Assembly (NCBI GenBank): GCA_934045075.1
Contig: OW203725.1
Coordinates: 13,762,269 to 13,826,268, forward strand
From: Yponomeuta sedellus
Taxonomy: Eukaryota; Arthropoda; Insecta; Lepidoptera; Yponomeutidae
DNA: 64,000 nt
Reading direction: 5' to 3'
A program made the translations under genes and the position numbers. Below, piece after piece: positions 1 to 11,365 of this stretch. Under the pieces are notes generated by a model. That model did not search any database. It was not told where the DNA came from and saw only the letters and a list, made by a program, of their open reading frames with translations. Position 1 is the first letter of the stretch, and the number at the start of each line of letters is the position of its first letter.

Positions 1-3000
1 GGGACCGTGCAGCTACACGGGGTTCACAGCTCGCCTCGCGCTCTACCTACGAGGATCGATTGAAATGTTAATATGGATAACGACATTAATATGAGACAAT
101 TTTTTAGTTTTTTGTTGATTTACGGTTGCCATGATCTTACTACATAACATTTAAGTACTTTCGGACTTCTCCCCTCCCTTTGTAAGCTTACTTTCAACCC
201 GATACATGACAAGTATGGGCCGGTTTCTGAATTGACATATAAAAAACAATATTTACATCATGTACAACATAGTAAGACGTTAAATTAGTGTTACATATAT
301 TTTGATGCGTGCTTCTGATACCTATGCTAGGAAAAATCCCTGGGTTAATCGGCTATGCAAAGCAGGAATTTTAATAGTAAACCACAAAATGTATTTCTAT
401 GAAATGTAGCCCAGACTGCGCAGGCAAAGGTACGGTGTCGGTCCAGCCACGCTCGGGCGCGCGGCAAAGCGCCGCCCACGCCGGTGGTCTCCGCGCCCGC
501 TGCTCCTCAATGTCTACCACTCTATGGATTTAAATACTGCCATTGTTGCTCGAACAATCAATGGGATCTGCACATTGCAAAATTGTTATCGCAGCATTAA
601 TCGAGTGCATTCTACCGGCGAGTTACATTCTACAGCGCAAGTAGACATTGCGACGTCCTGCAATTGTAATTGGCTATTCGTCTTCTATCTGTTCTGCTTT
701 TGTGTCTGGCATGTACTAAAAAGGGATTGTCGTGTAATCTACCTATAATGGTACTGGGCTTTTATTCGTTTAGGCTTTATCTCGTTTAAAAAACGAGAGT
801 GTGCTGTCAGGCATTCAACGCTAGGTGATGTGTGCGACAGCGCAGCGCGCGCCGCTCTGAGACAAAGGGCCTCCGCCGGCGCACGCGCCACTTGATGCTC
901 GTTAGCGACTCTCACAAAGCAAACACAGACGTCACCCGCACTAAAACAATGCCACTCATACGTTGCCATTATGCTAATTGCTCCGGTTGTTTTGTGTTAT
1001 TTGCGTGTTTACTTTTCACTAGATTCTAACATTTAAGCTGCGGGTGGAAGGGCACCTACGTCTGTTGGATTTAAAGGTATAAAATACCCTATCTATTAGT
1101 CAGATAGATAGTTAAATTATTTATTTACAATTGCAATATTAGGTGCACCGGTAGAAATAACTATTGTTATTACGCTGCTCGTTGAATACTTCAAAAGACA
1201 CCCGCTTAAAATCTAGACACAACTTTGTGATTGGATTGAAAAGGAGAACCTTTTGTGATTTCCAGTGACTAATATCAAAATGCTATTAGTCACTGGAAAT
1301 CTTTTGTAAAAGGAGTTGGCGACAACGGCAATATGTAGGCAATTAAGAGACGCAAGCACATTTAACGGCTAATGTGTCTATTAACAAATGTATTTGCCGT
1401 GTTGTTCAGGCGCGCTCGTAAATCCTGTGAACAACTGGAGCAGTTGGCGCTTGTCGGCCCCCTGTATAAATTTTGTTTTACTTTCAGGACACGTTACAAC
1501 CATCATCCTGGTAAGATTTATGATCTACATTGTCGTAAATATTATTTTTAGAATTTATTAGCTTACTGTTTCGTATCATTTCAATATGGTCCAATATCAC
1601 CATGCGTGAGATGAGTTGAAAGCTCTTCAAGAATTTAAACTAATTCGTAATCAATATACGAGTATGTAGACAAACAGCTTTCATCTGTCTACTCCAAATC
1701 CGACCATTAATTTTCTGAGCGCAATGTAGAGACGCCCGCGCGCTTGATCCCGACACGCGCCTGTTCGACCTACCTAATAACTTAACCCCCTTTTGTTTTT
1801 CTACACAAAGCTCACTATTTATTTATGAGATCTTCTGATTATGCCTCGACACGCGTCTCAGCCTAATAGTGCTCAGGAACTGTCACGTGTTTCTGTACAG
1901 ATGCTGGTAGACGTTATATCTACATTTTACTGATTAGTAGCTAAATATTGTATGTATGCATTGTATGGCCTTTTAGCATGAGTACAATTCTAGAGCAGTT
2001 GAATAAAATCTCTTAACACCCGCATGCTGTGCCTCTTGCAAAACCCTTTCATACAATTCAAGCCGTATTGTAATCTATTCAACTTTGAGCAGGCACCCCA
2101 GGGAGTAATATTTTGAAGTATAAACATAAGCACTCGGACAGTTTTTAATTCAATATTTGTCACCCTAGCGGTAATGAGATGCTACAATGCAATGATTTGG
2201 AGTGTTCATTGTTAAAAATGTACTGGTGTCCTCATTTGAGATCACGTCGCTCAGTGTCGCGTTGCTTTTCATTTAAATATGTCAATTGAAGTGGAGTGAC
2301 ACATCGTGACAGGCCATTGTCGATGTGACTGCAACTTATGCAGCCCCTAAAGTTTGAAAAGGAGTAGAGCTGTACATATTTGCGTAGCATTTGGTGCTTA
2401 CTTTAATAATTTAAGCTTCGAAGTAGGTAACTGTTATCATCAGCCTGGTTAGTACGAAGGCACGAGTCACGCGTTATGTGGCGATAAAATGTCAGAATTT
2501 TGCTATTTATGAATTGGAGATTCGCGACTTTCGACACTTAAAACGCGTGACTAGCGTTATCATACTACACGTATAGTAGTTAAAGTCAAATGGTTCATCG
2601 ACAATAACGTTATAAGCGGCTTTCAAACAGAAATCTAAAAGTTGAACAGCCGACGACACTGCACCAAGGTCTATGTTTTCTTGTAGCCATTTGTACTATT
2701 GTTAGGGCAAAAATCGTTCTTGAGTTACAGTAGTACGATACCGATGTAGGTCGAAAATACTAAAGTGTTACATTAAGTTTTCTTATAGCATGCGGGCACC
2801 GCAACGAAGGAGAGTTTGCGGTTTCGAAGCGTCGGCGACGCGGAGCATTCCAATTTCGCGGTTTCAACAAAACGCGGTTACCTATCAGTTGGATGGATGC
2901 GGTTGTAAATCAAAAAACTCATTAGGTCGTGCTCAATTTGTCGGCTCACGACGGCATGTCATCACAGAGATTAGGACCTTACTAAAATTACAAAGCGCTT

Positions 3001-3125
3001 CGTTCTTTGGAATGTTAAGGTGACGAGCGTGTAAATTACACAAAAATACATCACTCGGCATAGCGTTTAGGCATGCGCTTTCAAATTAGCAGATGTATTG
3101 CGGATCGAATCTGTAGACCCACCGA
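1..3125. other. Left flank without a recognisable gene
   Basis: No open frame here carries a domain I recognise. The longest frames are under 80 codons. Two GC-rich, CpG-containing patches stand out from AT-rich surroundings, at about 440-515 and 830-900. They could be promoter or first-exon sequence, but nothing in the sequence proves it. A perfect 18-bp hairpin lies at 1257-1301. The stretch ends at CCCAG (3126-3130), the left target duplication of the BEL/Pao element. Confidence 0.6.
1257..1301. repeat. Perfect 18-bp inverted repeat (hairpin)
   Basis: The arms at 1257-1274 and 1284-1301 are exact reverse complements (GATTTCCAGTGACTAATA and its complement) around a 9-nt loop. No related copy was seen in the window and no target duplication was found. 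It may be a MITE remnant or a structured transcript. Confidence 0.8.
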
Positions 3126-3130
3126 CCCAG

Positions 3131-4682
3131 TGTTGACGAACGACCTTGCGCTACCTAGCAAATTGTCACATAATTTGACCCAGTCAGATTCATGGTTGGA
3201 CAATAGGTGTGCGTAAGATAGGAGCAAAAGGGGGCGTGGCCCGCTCCAAGGCCAACGAGTTTCGCTGATTTATTGTAAATAGATTTGTTGATTAATTTGA
3301 TTGATTTTATAATGTTTGACTGATAGAAATAAGTTGTTATGAAAGATATAAGTTGATTCTATTGAAATTACTTCATTATTGTACTCACAAGTATCAAATT
3401 GATAGGCAGAATCACTTTGATAGTTGTTTTATGTTAAAAGGGGAAAAAACCCGTTTAAAGCCTAGGAAAGCGGCTTATTTATGTTTATTTGTACTCAGGA
3501 CACCGTCCTGCATCTAATTGTAACACGAAACTTGTCTCGTTGTTCTCATTTAGCGTAAATTTCATGTCTTGTTGTTTGAATATCGAAATCCGTGTAAAAC
3601 ACGCTGTAGACCTGCGATTTGACCTGTAAAACCCAGAACATTAGTAAACTAAGCATAAGTACATCAATAGTAACAAGTTAAGTTAAGAAAACCGTACGAA
3701 AATAAGCAAAACAATGTTGACACAATTTTTATGTAATTCCACTTTGGTACCTGTTTTTTGTATGTTGTCTTATTGGAATCAAACCCGAAATTATGTCAAA
3801 AGTTAGACTACATAGTCCTTAAGATATAGAGACATTGCCGAATAAAATATCTACTTGCGTTGTCTAGTTATTCCAAATCCCACACTTAGTTACGAGGAAA
3901 TTAGCTAATATATTTAGTTATTCTTGTGTTTTCCTTATTTATATGTACACGTATCAAAACCATTGTTATCTTATAAGAATCTAGTAAGCGATCTCTGTAA
4001 AATACCGTTTGAATCATGTCGATAGGTCTATAAATGTAAAAGTTATGACTGAAAATGTAACGCTTTAATGAGGAAAATAAACAAGCGCGAGATAACGTTT
4101 TGGAAGGAAATTGCACCGGCTCTCTGAGCCGTAAAGCCCAAGTCAAGGGCCCTCAGCCCGCTAAAACTTCCGGTACCGCATCGGAAATACTACGAGAGCA
4201 GCAAAAAGAAGAACTAATCTGAAGAAAACTACCAGAGAGCTGCAACTTCCTTCCAACATCCGCTAGCAAGATCACCGCTGGTTTCTCTTCGCACCCCGCT
4301 CCCGAACCCCCCAGCGACGTCGGCCCTGCTGGCACTGCCGCGCCCACAGCCTGCAAGACCGCCCTGCGTCACCGCCGGTCGACCACGCTGTCGTCGCATC
4401 GCCGTGTCGCCGCCGTAACGTCGTCGTGTCGCCGCCGCATCGTCGTCGTGTCGTCGCCGTGTCGTCGCCGTATCGTCACCGTACGTCGTCGTGTCGTCGC
4501 CGTGTCGTCGCCGTATCGTCACCGTACGTCGTCGTATCGTCGCCGTGTCGTCGCCGCCACTATCGTCGTGCTGTCGTCGTGTCGTCATCGTGTCTACTAC
4601 GCAAGGGCTTGAACTCAGGCACACACCTACCTTGCACGTCCAACTTCAGAAATAGGGGAGCTGTTGACCCTATACCCCAACA
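3131..4682 (+). repeat. 5' LTR of outer BEL/Pao element
   Basis: It begins TGTTGACGAACG and ends CCCCAACA, and is repeated at 17994-19523. A TATAAAT motif near 4029 and AATAAA-type motifs near 3841 and 4075 are candidate promoter and polyadenylation signals. The last 300 bp hold a GTCGTC/GTCGCC low-complexity block at about 4381-4590. This copy has one extra 22-bp unit there compared with the 3' LTR. The open frames through the block are artefacts of its trinucleotide periodicity. Confidence 0.95.
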
Positions 4683-4688
4683 GTTTTG

Positions 4689-4708
4689 TGGTCCTTCGGC
4701 ATCGGATT
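4689..4708 (+). promoter_or_regulatory. Primer-binding site of outer element, tRNA-Tyr-like
   Basis: TGGTCCTTCGGCATCGGATT starts 6 nt after the LTR end. Its first ten bases complement the conserved eukaryotic tRNA-Tyr 3' end (CGAAGGA plus CCA), and most of the rest fits the T-arm with small differences. The tRNA identity is inferred from known tRNA-Tyr sequences. Confidence 0.65.
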
Positions 4709-4739
4709 TGAAGATAGCGAAGCCTACCAAGCAGCCCTG

Positions 4740-5420
4740 AAGACACTTGGACACCTGCAACACCGGGGGGACGACGGAACCTTGAGCAGACCTGGAGCAG
4801 ACCTGGAGCAGACCTGGAGCGGACCTGAAGCGGGCTGGAGCAGACCTGGAACTGGACCTGGACACTGTACGAGCCATTCTGGAACTGGAGCTGAACCTGA
4901 AGCTACTTCTGGACCTGGACCTGGACACCTGGAGACCTGGAACTGGGATTGGACACTGAATGAGCCACCCTGGAACCGGACATCGACTGAACCCGTCTAG
5001 GAGCCGCACCTGGATTACTTGGACCTGGAAGAGACCTGGATCTGGACTTGGACACTGAAGAGCCAACCTGGACCTCAAGCGACCCTCAACTAGGATCTGA
5101 AGACTGCCCCTTGACCTGGACCTGGACACCTGGAGACCTGGAACTGGGATTGGACACTGTACGAGCCACCCTGGAACTGGATATCGCCTGAACCTGTCTT
5201 GGAGCTGCACCTGGAACACCTGGACCTGGACCTGGAAGTCACCTGGAACTGGGACTGGACACTGTACGAGCCAACCTGGAACTGGAGTGACCCTGGACCT
5301 GGACCTGGAGCTGCACCTGGAAGACCTGGACCTGGAACAGACCTGGAACTGGTTTTGGACACCGATATAGCCAATCTGGAACTGGACCTGGACCTGGTTG
5401 ACTTGGACCTGGAACCTGGA
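4740..5420 (+). repeat. CCTGGA-type degenerate minisatellite in the leader of the outer element
   Basis: The leader between primer site and gag consists largely of variants of GACCTGGAACTGG in imperfect tandem. Longer units of about 85-100 bp recur with the core GGGATTGGACACTG plus GAGCCACCCTGGAAC. Several frames stay open on both strands because of the periodicity, but none starts gag. It lies in the presumed 5' untranslated or packaging region. Confidence 0.8.
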
Positions 5421-5970
5421 AAGGAGCGGAGGAGCAACAAGATCGAGTCCGTGACGTCAGGACTCGAAGAAGAGAGAAGAGCGAGGACCTTCTTCATACA
5501 CGGTTTATCCGTGGGTCAAGTCACAGCAGCACCTAACGGTGTCAAACGCTGTTGTGGCTGGACTTACCGCCTTCGGGTGGTGCGACCCTTCGAGCGAGGT
5601 CGCCAGTCTAATCAGCGGTCGATTAGACTGAATAGCTTGGCTGCGCCGGTACGGTGCGTGAGTGGGCAGGGCCTGACGGTGTACGCCGGCCAGGAACGTC
5701 GAAAGTCGGTGGACATTCCCGCCACCGACTGAGCCCCCTGAACCCACTACGCATCCTCTGCTGGGTAGAACCCCCCTCTCCTATCCCTCTCATCCATCCT
5801 CACTCTGAGCATATCCCCGCAAGGGGCCCTCGAGTGGGACTGCTAGGGCTTTTAGGGACGTTAGGGAGTAGGACGCAGGGACTCTATAACGCGGGGCGCC
5901 GGGATTCTGAGAAGCCCGGTGGGACCGACCACTTCAGAGGACCAGTCAAGAAACCCACCAACAAGCGGAC

Positions 5971-8900
5971 ATGGAAGGAAGAACAACCAGATCAACGAAG
6001 ACGAAGGGAGCCCCACGACCTGAACAAATCACCGTGCAAGAGTCACCGCTCTCCCCCTCCGACATTGAAGAGCGGGGGGTGATGCAAGGGAACGGAACGA
6101 CCACCTTGGACGGAGGGACTTCGAGCGTTTTCGTCACTGAACTGGACACCACAGAAGCGGAAGATGGAACGGCGAGCACCAGCCGAGATGCTATTAACGT
6201 AGACACTCATGAGCGAGGCGAATCTACCTCTGTACGTACAATACTGAGAAGAGCGTCAAAGGAATCGTCAAGAACTGTGCGGAGGCGGGCTGAGCTTCAG
6301 GCAAGACTGGAGCTAGACGAAAAGGAAGCACGACATGCGCAAGCGAAGGTAAACGTTGCAAGATCACGACTCGCCTTGATGCGACTGGAGGACACGGACG
6401 AGGACTCTGTTGAAGGAGGAACGGACGCCAGGACGCAAGCAGCCGTTGAGCAATGGGTGAATGGCACCACCTTCGAGCAGAAGCGCCAAGAACGAGAACG
6501 CAAGCGTACAGCAGGCATCTCAGCGACGAGGCTACACGGGGGGGAGCCCGAAGAATCCCTGCCTGTGCTAGCTGACGACGCTAGGGGCGTCGAGCCATCT
6601 CTCGTAAACAACTTCATGCAGGCGGTACGGGATGCGGTTGCGCAAGCAACGCCGTCTGCAAACAAGAGCGCTCCCCAAGTAGCGCCGCGTTATTTATGCG
6701 AGCTACACCCTTTCGCTGGAGATCCGAGCGAGTGGATTGCCTTTCGAGCAACTTATGAAGATACTGAAAAGTATTTTAGCGACATAGAAAATGTCGCACG
6801 GTTACGGAAAGCCGTAACAGGAAAGGCACGGGAAGCGGTACGCTCCACGCTTTTCAGCAGCGTGAACCCTCAGCTAGTAATGCGCACTCTAGCTCAGCTG
6901 TTCGGTCAACCGAAGAGGTTGATAAAAAACGAAGTCAGGATAATAGAGAAGATGCCATCATTGGCAGAAGACGGGAGGAACCTGACTGAGTTCGCTGGTA
7001 TCGTCACGAACACCGTGAACACCATCGAACAAATGCACTACCGGACTTACCTAGACTCTGAAGAGATTGCGGAGAGGATTGTCGATAAACTGACGCACCT
7101 TTACAGAGTCAACTGGTTCAAACATCGAGCCAGACACAAGGACAAGCCTATCATGATCGCGATGAGAGATTTCTTGAACGCCTCTGTCGAAGAATGCGAC
7201 GCTTACGAGCCTGAAGCGGTACGAAGAAAGGAACCCCAGCGAACTCGCGGGCCTTACTTGAAGCCAGTACATGCTACACATGCGCAAGACATCGAGGATG
7301 AAGACGATAGCTTCATATCGGATTATGAGGAGGATGAAGAGACAGTGAACGTGAACATTGTCGCCGCCGAGGACTTGAAATGTCTACACTGCGGAGACAA
7401 GCACGCACTGAAGAAGTGTCACAAGTTCCTGCAACTCGAGACACGACAAAGATGGGACATAGTGAAGAAGGCAAACGCTTGTTTTAGATGCCTAAGCAAC
7501 AGACACCGGCATGCCAACTGCAAAGCACAGGTGTGCGGTAAGGGTGGTTGTAAAGGACGACATCACGAGCTACTACACTATGAAAGGAAACCCATAGAGA
7601 CAACTACACCTGTATGCATACTCAGCAATTGGAAGACGTATCTGAAGATCGCACCAATTGAAATAAGAGGACCCAACTGCTCGAGAAGAGTTTTCGCGCT
7701 ACTCGACGAAGGATCGTCTGTGACTCTGGTCACATCAAGATTAGCAAGAGAACTCGAAGAGACTGGCCCGCGAGAGAGACTGAGTATAAGAGGCATCGCA
7801 GACACGAAATTGAGCCACCTGTCGGAGAAGCTAAACCTGCGCATCCGCGGACTTCACCGACAAGACTACCATGAGATGGAAGCTTTTACCATACCCGAAA
7901 TGAACATCTGCACCCAGTCTGTAGAAATGACAGACCTAGAGAGCTGCATTCATCTGGAAGGCATCAAAGACCAACTGACCTACGAGAACGCGCGACCCGA
8001 AGTGCTGATCGGCCAGGACAACTGGAGTCTAATAGTCTCAAGAGACTTACGATGCGGAACGCCAGACGAACCCGTAGCGTCATTGACTACTTTGGGATGG
8101 GTATTACACGGCATAAAGTCGTTAGCGCCATCAGCGACAAGGAAACTGTACCACATCAAGCACGCTGCACCACAGCAGGACAATGCGCTTGACAACATGG
8201 TAAGAGAACACTTCGCCATCGAATCGTTAGGAGTAGCACCTAAGCTACCAGAAAAGGACCCAGAGCGAATAGCGTTAAGAACACTCGACGCAACTACTCG
8301 AAGATTACCGCAAGGAGCCTTCGAAACCGGCCTCATCTGGAAGTCTGACTGCGAGACGATGCCCAAGAATCGAACCTGCGCTCTCCAACGCTTACACGGC
8401 ATGGAGAAGAAAATGAAGCGATGTGAACAGTTCAAGGAAAAGTACACGGAGCAAATAAACAATTTGCTGAAGAACGGCTATGCAGAAGAAGCCAACGCTA
8501 CACCAACGTCTCCAAGGACGTGGTATCTTCCGCACTTCGCCGTAGTACATCCCCAGAAGGGAAAAATGCGACTTGTCTTTGACGCCGCTGCCAAGACAAA
8601 CGGCAAAAGCCTCAACGACGCGCTGTTCCCTGGACCAGACTTACTACAGTCACTATTTGGAGTTCTGCTACGCTTCAGAGAGGGAACGATAGCCGTAGTC
8701 GCCGACATAAAGGAAATGTTTTTACGCGTCAAGATACGCGAAGAGGACAGAGACAGCCTCCGATTCCTGTGGCGAAACCACCCACAAGAAGAACCCAAAG
8801 AGTACAGGATGACATCTCTCATCTTCGGAGCAGCCTCATCACCTTGCACGGCTATCTACGTGAAGAATCGAAATGCCCGAGAACAAAAAGACGCAGATCC

Positions 8901-11160
8901 TCGTGCAGTGCAAGCTGTAGAGAAGAACCATTACATGGACGATTACCTGCAAAGCTTCCATAACGCCAAGGAAGCTAAATTGATCGCAAAAGAGGTTGAC
9001 AGAATCCATCAAGCAGCCTCATTTCAACTGCGCGGTTGGGCGAGTAATCAACCCGGCATATTGAGCGACTTCCCAGAAGAGTTGAGAAGCACAGAAGACG
9101 TCGTATTAGGTGATTCAAAAGACCAAGTCGAGAAAACCCTTGGCCTCAAGTGGAACCTACAGAAGGATTGCTTCAACTTCGCTCTCAATCTCCGAAATAC
9201 ACCAACCGAAGTCCTCACCGGAGACCGACTTCCGACGAAGCGTGAGGTAACCAGCGCCGTCATGTCCGTATTTGACCCGCTCGGACTAGCCTCACCAATA
9301 CTAATACAAGGAAAATTAATGATCCAGCACATCTGGAGATCGGGCATTGAATGGGACGACCCATTAGAACCCAAAGAGTACGTGAGATGGAAGAATTGGC
9401 TTGACGAATTGCAAAAACTGCAAGAACTCGACATCCCGCGTTGCATTTCACCGCACGGGAAACAAGGAGAAATCCACGTGTTTTGCGACTCGTCGGAGCA
9501 GATCTACGCCACGGCAGTCTACTGGAGGACAGAAGACCCTCACGGAAGCGCGAACGTCCATCTTATCGCCGCCAAAGCCCGCGTGGCACCGTTAAAACCG
9601 GTGTCAATACCGAGGTTAGAGCTACAAGCAGCATTATTAGGATGCCGCCTCGCTGCCTCGATCACGGACTCACTCCAACTAGAAGTGACTAATACAACCT
9701 ATTGGACAGACTCAAGAACAGTCCTAGCCTGGATAAAGTCCGAACCTAAGTCATTCAAGCCGTACGTAGCGCATCGCTTGGCTGAGATCGAAGAAAGATC
9801 GAAGAGCAAGCAATGGAGATGGGTGCCTACGAAGGAGAATGTAGCGGACGACGCTACCCGTCATGCACCAGCCAAATTCGCTGCTGATCACCGTTGGTTC
9901 ACAGGCCCATCTTTTCTACGGGAAAGCCCCGAACATTGGCCAAGAGACGAAAGACAGTCAACACCTCTCGAACCCACGGGCGAAGAAAGGCATACGGTAG
10001 CCATCATCACAAGGCCGCCCAAAAGGGAAGTAGAAATACCCGACGCAACGAGATTTTCCAGCTGGACAAGACTCATCAGAGCAACCGCCAGGTTTCTGCA
10101 AAGCGTCGACGTATTCAAGTCAAAATTAAAGGGTAAAGCGGTTGCCAAAACGGAAACGGATCCTGCATGGAACCCACGACAGAAGCAATCGAAACCCAAA
10201 CCACCGGATATGACCTATGTCGCGCCTAAGGAATTGAAGCTGATACCTCTAGAGAATGTTTACATTCGAAGAGCTGAACTGATGATTATCAAAAGAATTC
10301 AAGGTGATAAATTCCAAGACGACATAAAACAACTCAAGAATGACAAGCCACTAGACAAGAGCTCAACATTGCGACGGCTGACCGTCAGAGTGTCACCAGA
10401 CGATGGTGTTTTACGATTAACAACTCGCGTCAATGCCGCTCAGTATCTAGCCGCTGACTACAAGAACCCGATAATACTACATGGAAGACACCCTGTAGTT
10501 AGACTTCTCATAAAAGACGTCCACGAGAAATTCCATCACGGCAACCATCACACCGTGATGAATGAAATACGACAAAAGTATTACATAATTTCTCTTCGGT
10601 CAACTCTTCGCTCTCTCGCCCACGCTTGCACAACTTGCAAGATCATGAAGAAAACGCCGTCAACGGCACCAAGAGGCGACTTACCATCAGAGAGACTCCA
10701 GAGGAAGCAACCGCCGTTCACTCACACCGCCGTAGACTACTTCGGCCCGATGAACGTGACCGTTGGAAGACGTCATGAAAAGAGGTGGGGAGCACTGTTT
10801 ACGTGCCTGACCACGCGAGCAGTTCATATTGAACTGGCCGCCTCGCTCAAACCGGACTCCATGATCCTTGCACTCCGAAGAATGGCCGCCAGAAGAGGGA
10901 CCCCGAAAACCCTATATAGCGACAACGGGTCGAACTTCGTTAAAGCCAACAAAGACATGATCGAAGCCCTGAAGAAGTCATGTCAAGAGAAGCAAATTGA
11001 GTGGAAATTTATTCCGCCAGGCGCCCCACACATGGGAGGAGCTTGGGAGCGAATGGTACGCTCGGTGAAAACCGCCCTGACAGCGACCCTGAAAGAACAC
11101 AACCCGAGTGTTGAAGACTCCTTGGAACTATTTTATAATTCTGTATATTTTTTCGTTTGA
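5971..11160 (+). CDS. Gag-pol polyprotein of outer BEL/Pao element, 5' part, cut in integrase
   Basis: The frame starts at an ATG at 5971 and stays open to a stop at 11158-11160. The last 17 codons come from the LTR of the inner element. The order of domains is: gag-like DUF1759 region at about residues 240-420; two zinc knuckles (CLHCGDKH from C471, CFRC from C504); DUF1758-type aspartic protease with ALLDEGS, D579; reverse transcriptase with YMDD at 988-991; Pao A17/RNase H-like region with VFCDSS near 1170; H2C2 zinc-binding segment near 1515-1560; integrase core D1589, D1651 (SDNG) and E1693. The C-terminal DUF5641 part is missing here but lies in phase at 17443-17950. Without the insertion the open frame would be 1,882 codons including stop. 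As it stands the product lacks its C terminus. Confidence 0.93.
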   Translation: MEGRTTRSTKTKGAPRPEQITVQESPLSPSDIEERGVMQGNGTTTLDGGTSSVFVTELDTTEAEDGTASTSRDAINVDTHERGESTSVRTILRRASKESSRTVRRRAELQARLELDEKEARHAQAKVNVARSRLALMRLEDTDEDSVEGGTDARTQAAVEQWVNGTTFEQKRQERERKRTAGISATRLHGGEPEESLPVLADDARGVEPSLVNNFMQAVRDAVAQATPSANKSAPQVAPRYLCELHPFAGDPSEWIAFRATYEDTEKYFSDIENVARLRKAVTGKAREAVRSTLFSSVNPQLVMRTLAQLFGQPKRLIKNEVRIIEKMPSLAEDGRNLTEFAGIVTNTVNTIEQMHYRTYLDSEEIAERIVDKLTHLYRVNWFKHRARHKDKPIMIAMRDFLNASVEECDAYEPEAVRRKEPQRTRGPYLKPVHATHAQDIEDEDDSFISDYEEDEETVNVNIVAAEDLKCLHCGDKHALKKCHKFLQLETRQRWDIVKKANACFRCLSNRHRHANCKAQVCGKGGCKGRHHELLHYERKPIETTTPVCILSNWKTYLKIAPIEIRGPNCSRRVFALLDEGSSVTLVTSRLARELEETGPRERLSIRGIADTKLSHLSEKLNLRIRGLHRQDYHEMEAFTIPEMNICTQSVEMTDLESCIHLEGIKDQLTYENARPEVLIGQDNWSLIVSRDLRCGTPDEPVASLTTLGWVLHGIKSLAPSATRKLYHIKHAAPQQDNALDNMVREHFAIESLGVAPKLPEKDPERIALRTLDATTRRLPQGAFETGLIWKSDCETMPKNRTCALQRLHGMEKKMKRCEQFKEKYTEQINNLLKNGYAEEANATPTSPRTWYLPHFAVVHPQKGKMRLVFDAAAKTNGKSLNDALFPGPDLLQSLFGVLLRFREGTIAVVADIKEMFLRVKIREEDRDSLRFLWRNHPQEEPKEYRMTSLIFGAASSPCTAIYVKNRNAREQKDADPRAVQAVEKNHYMDDYLQSFHNAKEAKLIAKEVDRIHQAASFQLRGWASNQPGILSDFPEELRSTEDVVLGDSKDQVEKTLGLKWNLQKDCFNFALNLRNTPTEVLTGDRLPTKREVTSAVMSVFDPLGLASPILIQGKLMIQHIWRSGIEWDDPLEPKEYVRWKNWLDELQKLQELDIPRCISPHGKQGEIHVFCDSSEQIYATAVYWRTEDPHGSANVHLIAAKARVAPLKPVSIPRLELQAALLGCRLAASITDSLQLEVTNTTYWTDSRTVLAWIKSEPKSFKPYVAHRLAEIEERSKSKQWRWVPTKENVADDATRHAPAKFAADHRWFTGPSFLRESPEHWPRDERQSTPLEPTGEERHTVAIITRPPKREVEIPDATRFSSWTRLIRATARFLQSVDVFKSKLKGKAVAKTETDPAWNPRQKQSKPKPPDMTYVAPKELKLIPLENVYIRRAELMIIKRIQGDKFQDDIKQLKNDKPLDKSSTLRRLTVRVSPDDGVLRLTTRVNAAQYLAADYKNPIILHGRHPVVRLLIKDVHEKFHHGNHHTVMNEIRQKYYIISLRSTLRSLAHACTTCKIMKKTPSTAPRGDLPSERLQRKQPPFTHTAVDYFGPMNVTVGRRHEKRWGALFTCLTTRAVHIELAASLKPDSMILALRRMAARRGTPKTLYSDNGSNFVKANKDMIEALKKSCQEKQIEWKFIPPGAPHMGGAWERMVRSVKTALTATLKEHNPSVEDSLELFYNSVYFFV

Positions 11161-11301
11161 CTTTTCTCTCTCATGTCACTCATGCTGTAATATTGTTTCC
11201 GTCACCATTTTCATTGCCCATTGTTTGTGTTATTTTCATATTATACTACTTTTTACCCGTTTTCCATCAGTTTCCTTCTTTATACAGTCCATTCCGTAAC
11301 A
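11109..11301 (+). repeat. 5' LTR of inner BEL/Pao element
   Basis: The 193-bp repeat begins TGTTGAAGACTCC and ends CATTCCGTAACA. It is T-rich. It supplies the premature stop of the outer polyprotein. An identical copy lies at 17245-17437. Confidence 0.96.
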
Positions 11302-11303
11302 TT

Positions 11304-11317
11304 TGGTCCTTCTACCT
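11304..11317 (+). promoter_or_regulatory. Primer-binding site of inner element
   Basis: TGGTCCTTCTACCT begins 2 nt after the LTR. Its first nine bases (TGGTCCTTC) match the outer element's site and the tRNA-Tyr 3' end complement, and then it diverges. Use of the same primer tRNA by both families is inferred. Confidence 0.55.
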
Positions 11318-11365
11318 AAATTTTTTCACCGCACCTAGTTTCTTTCCGTTAGTTTTTCAATCCGT

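Noticed and set aside
2790..3023. 77-codon frame in the GC-richer part of the left flank
   Set aside because: Composition shifts there, but the translation shows no domain and no splice or start context.
4229..4740. Open frames of 60-130 codons on both strands through the GTC-rich block of the LTR (also 19135-19599)
   Set aside because: They consist of R/T/V/S low-complexity sequence forced by the trinucleotide repeat, overlap each other on opposite strands and sit inside an LTR.
4560..5732. Long open frames through the CCTGGA minisatellite (up to about 219 codons)
   Set aside because: Repeat periodicity keeps several frames open on both strands. None has a domain, and the true gag start is downstream.
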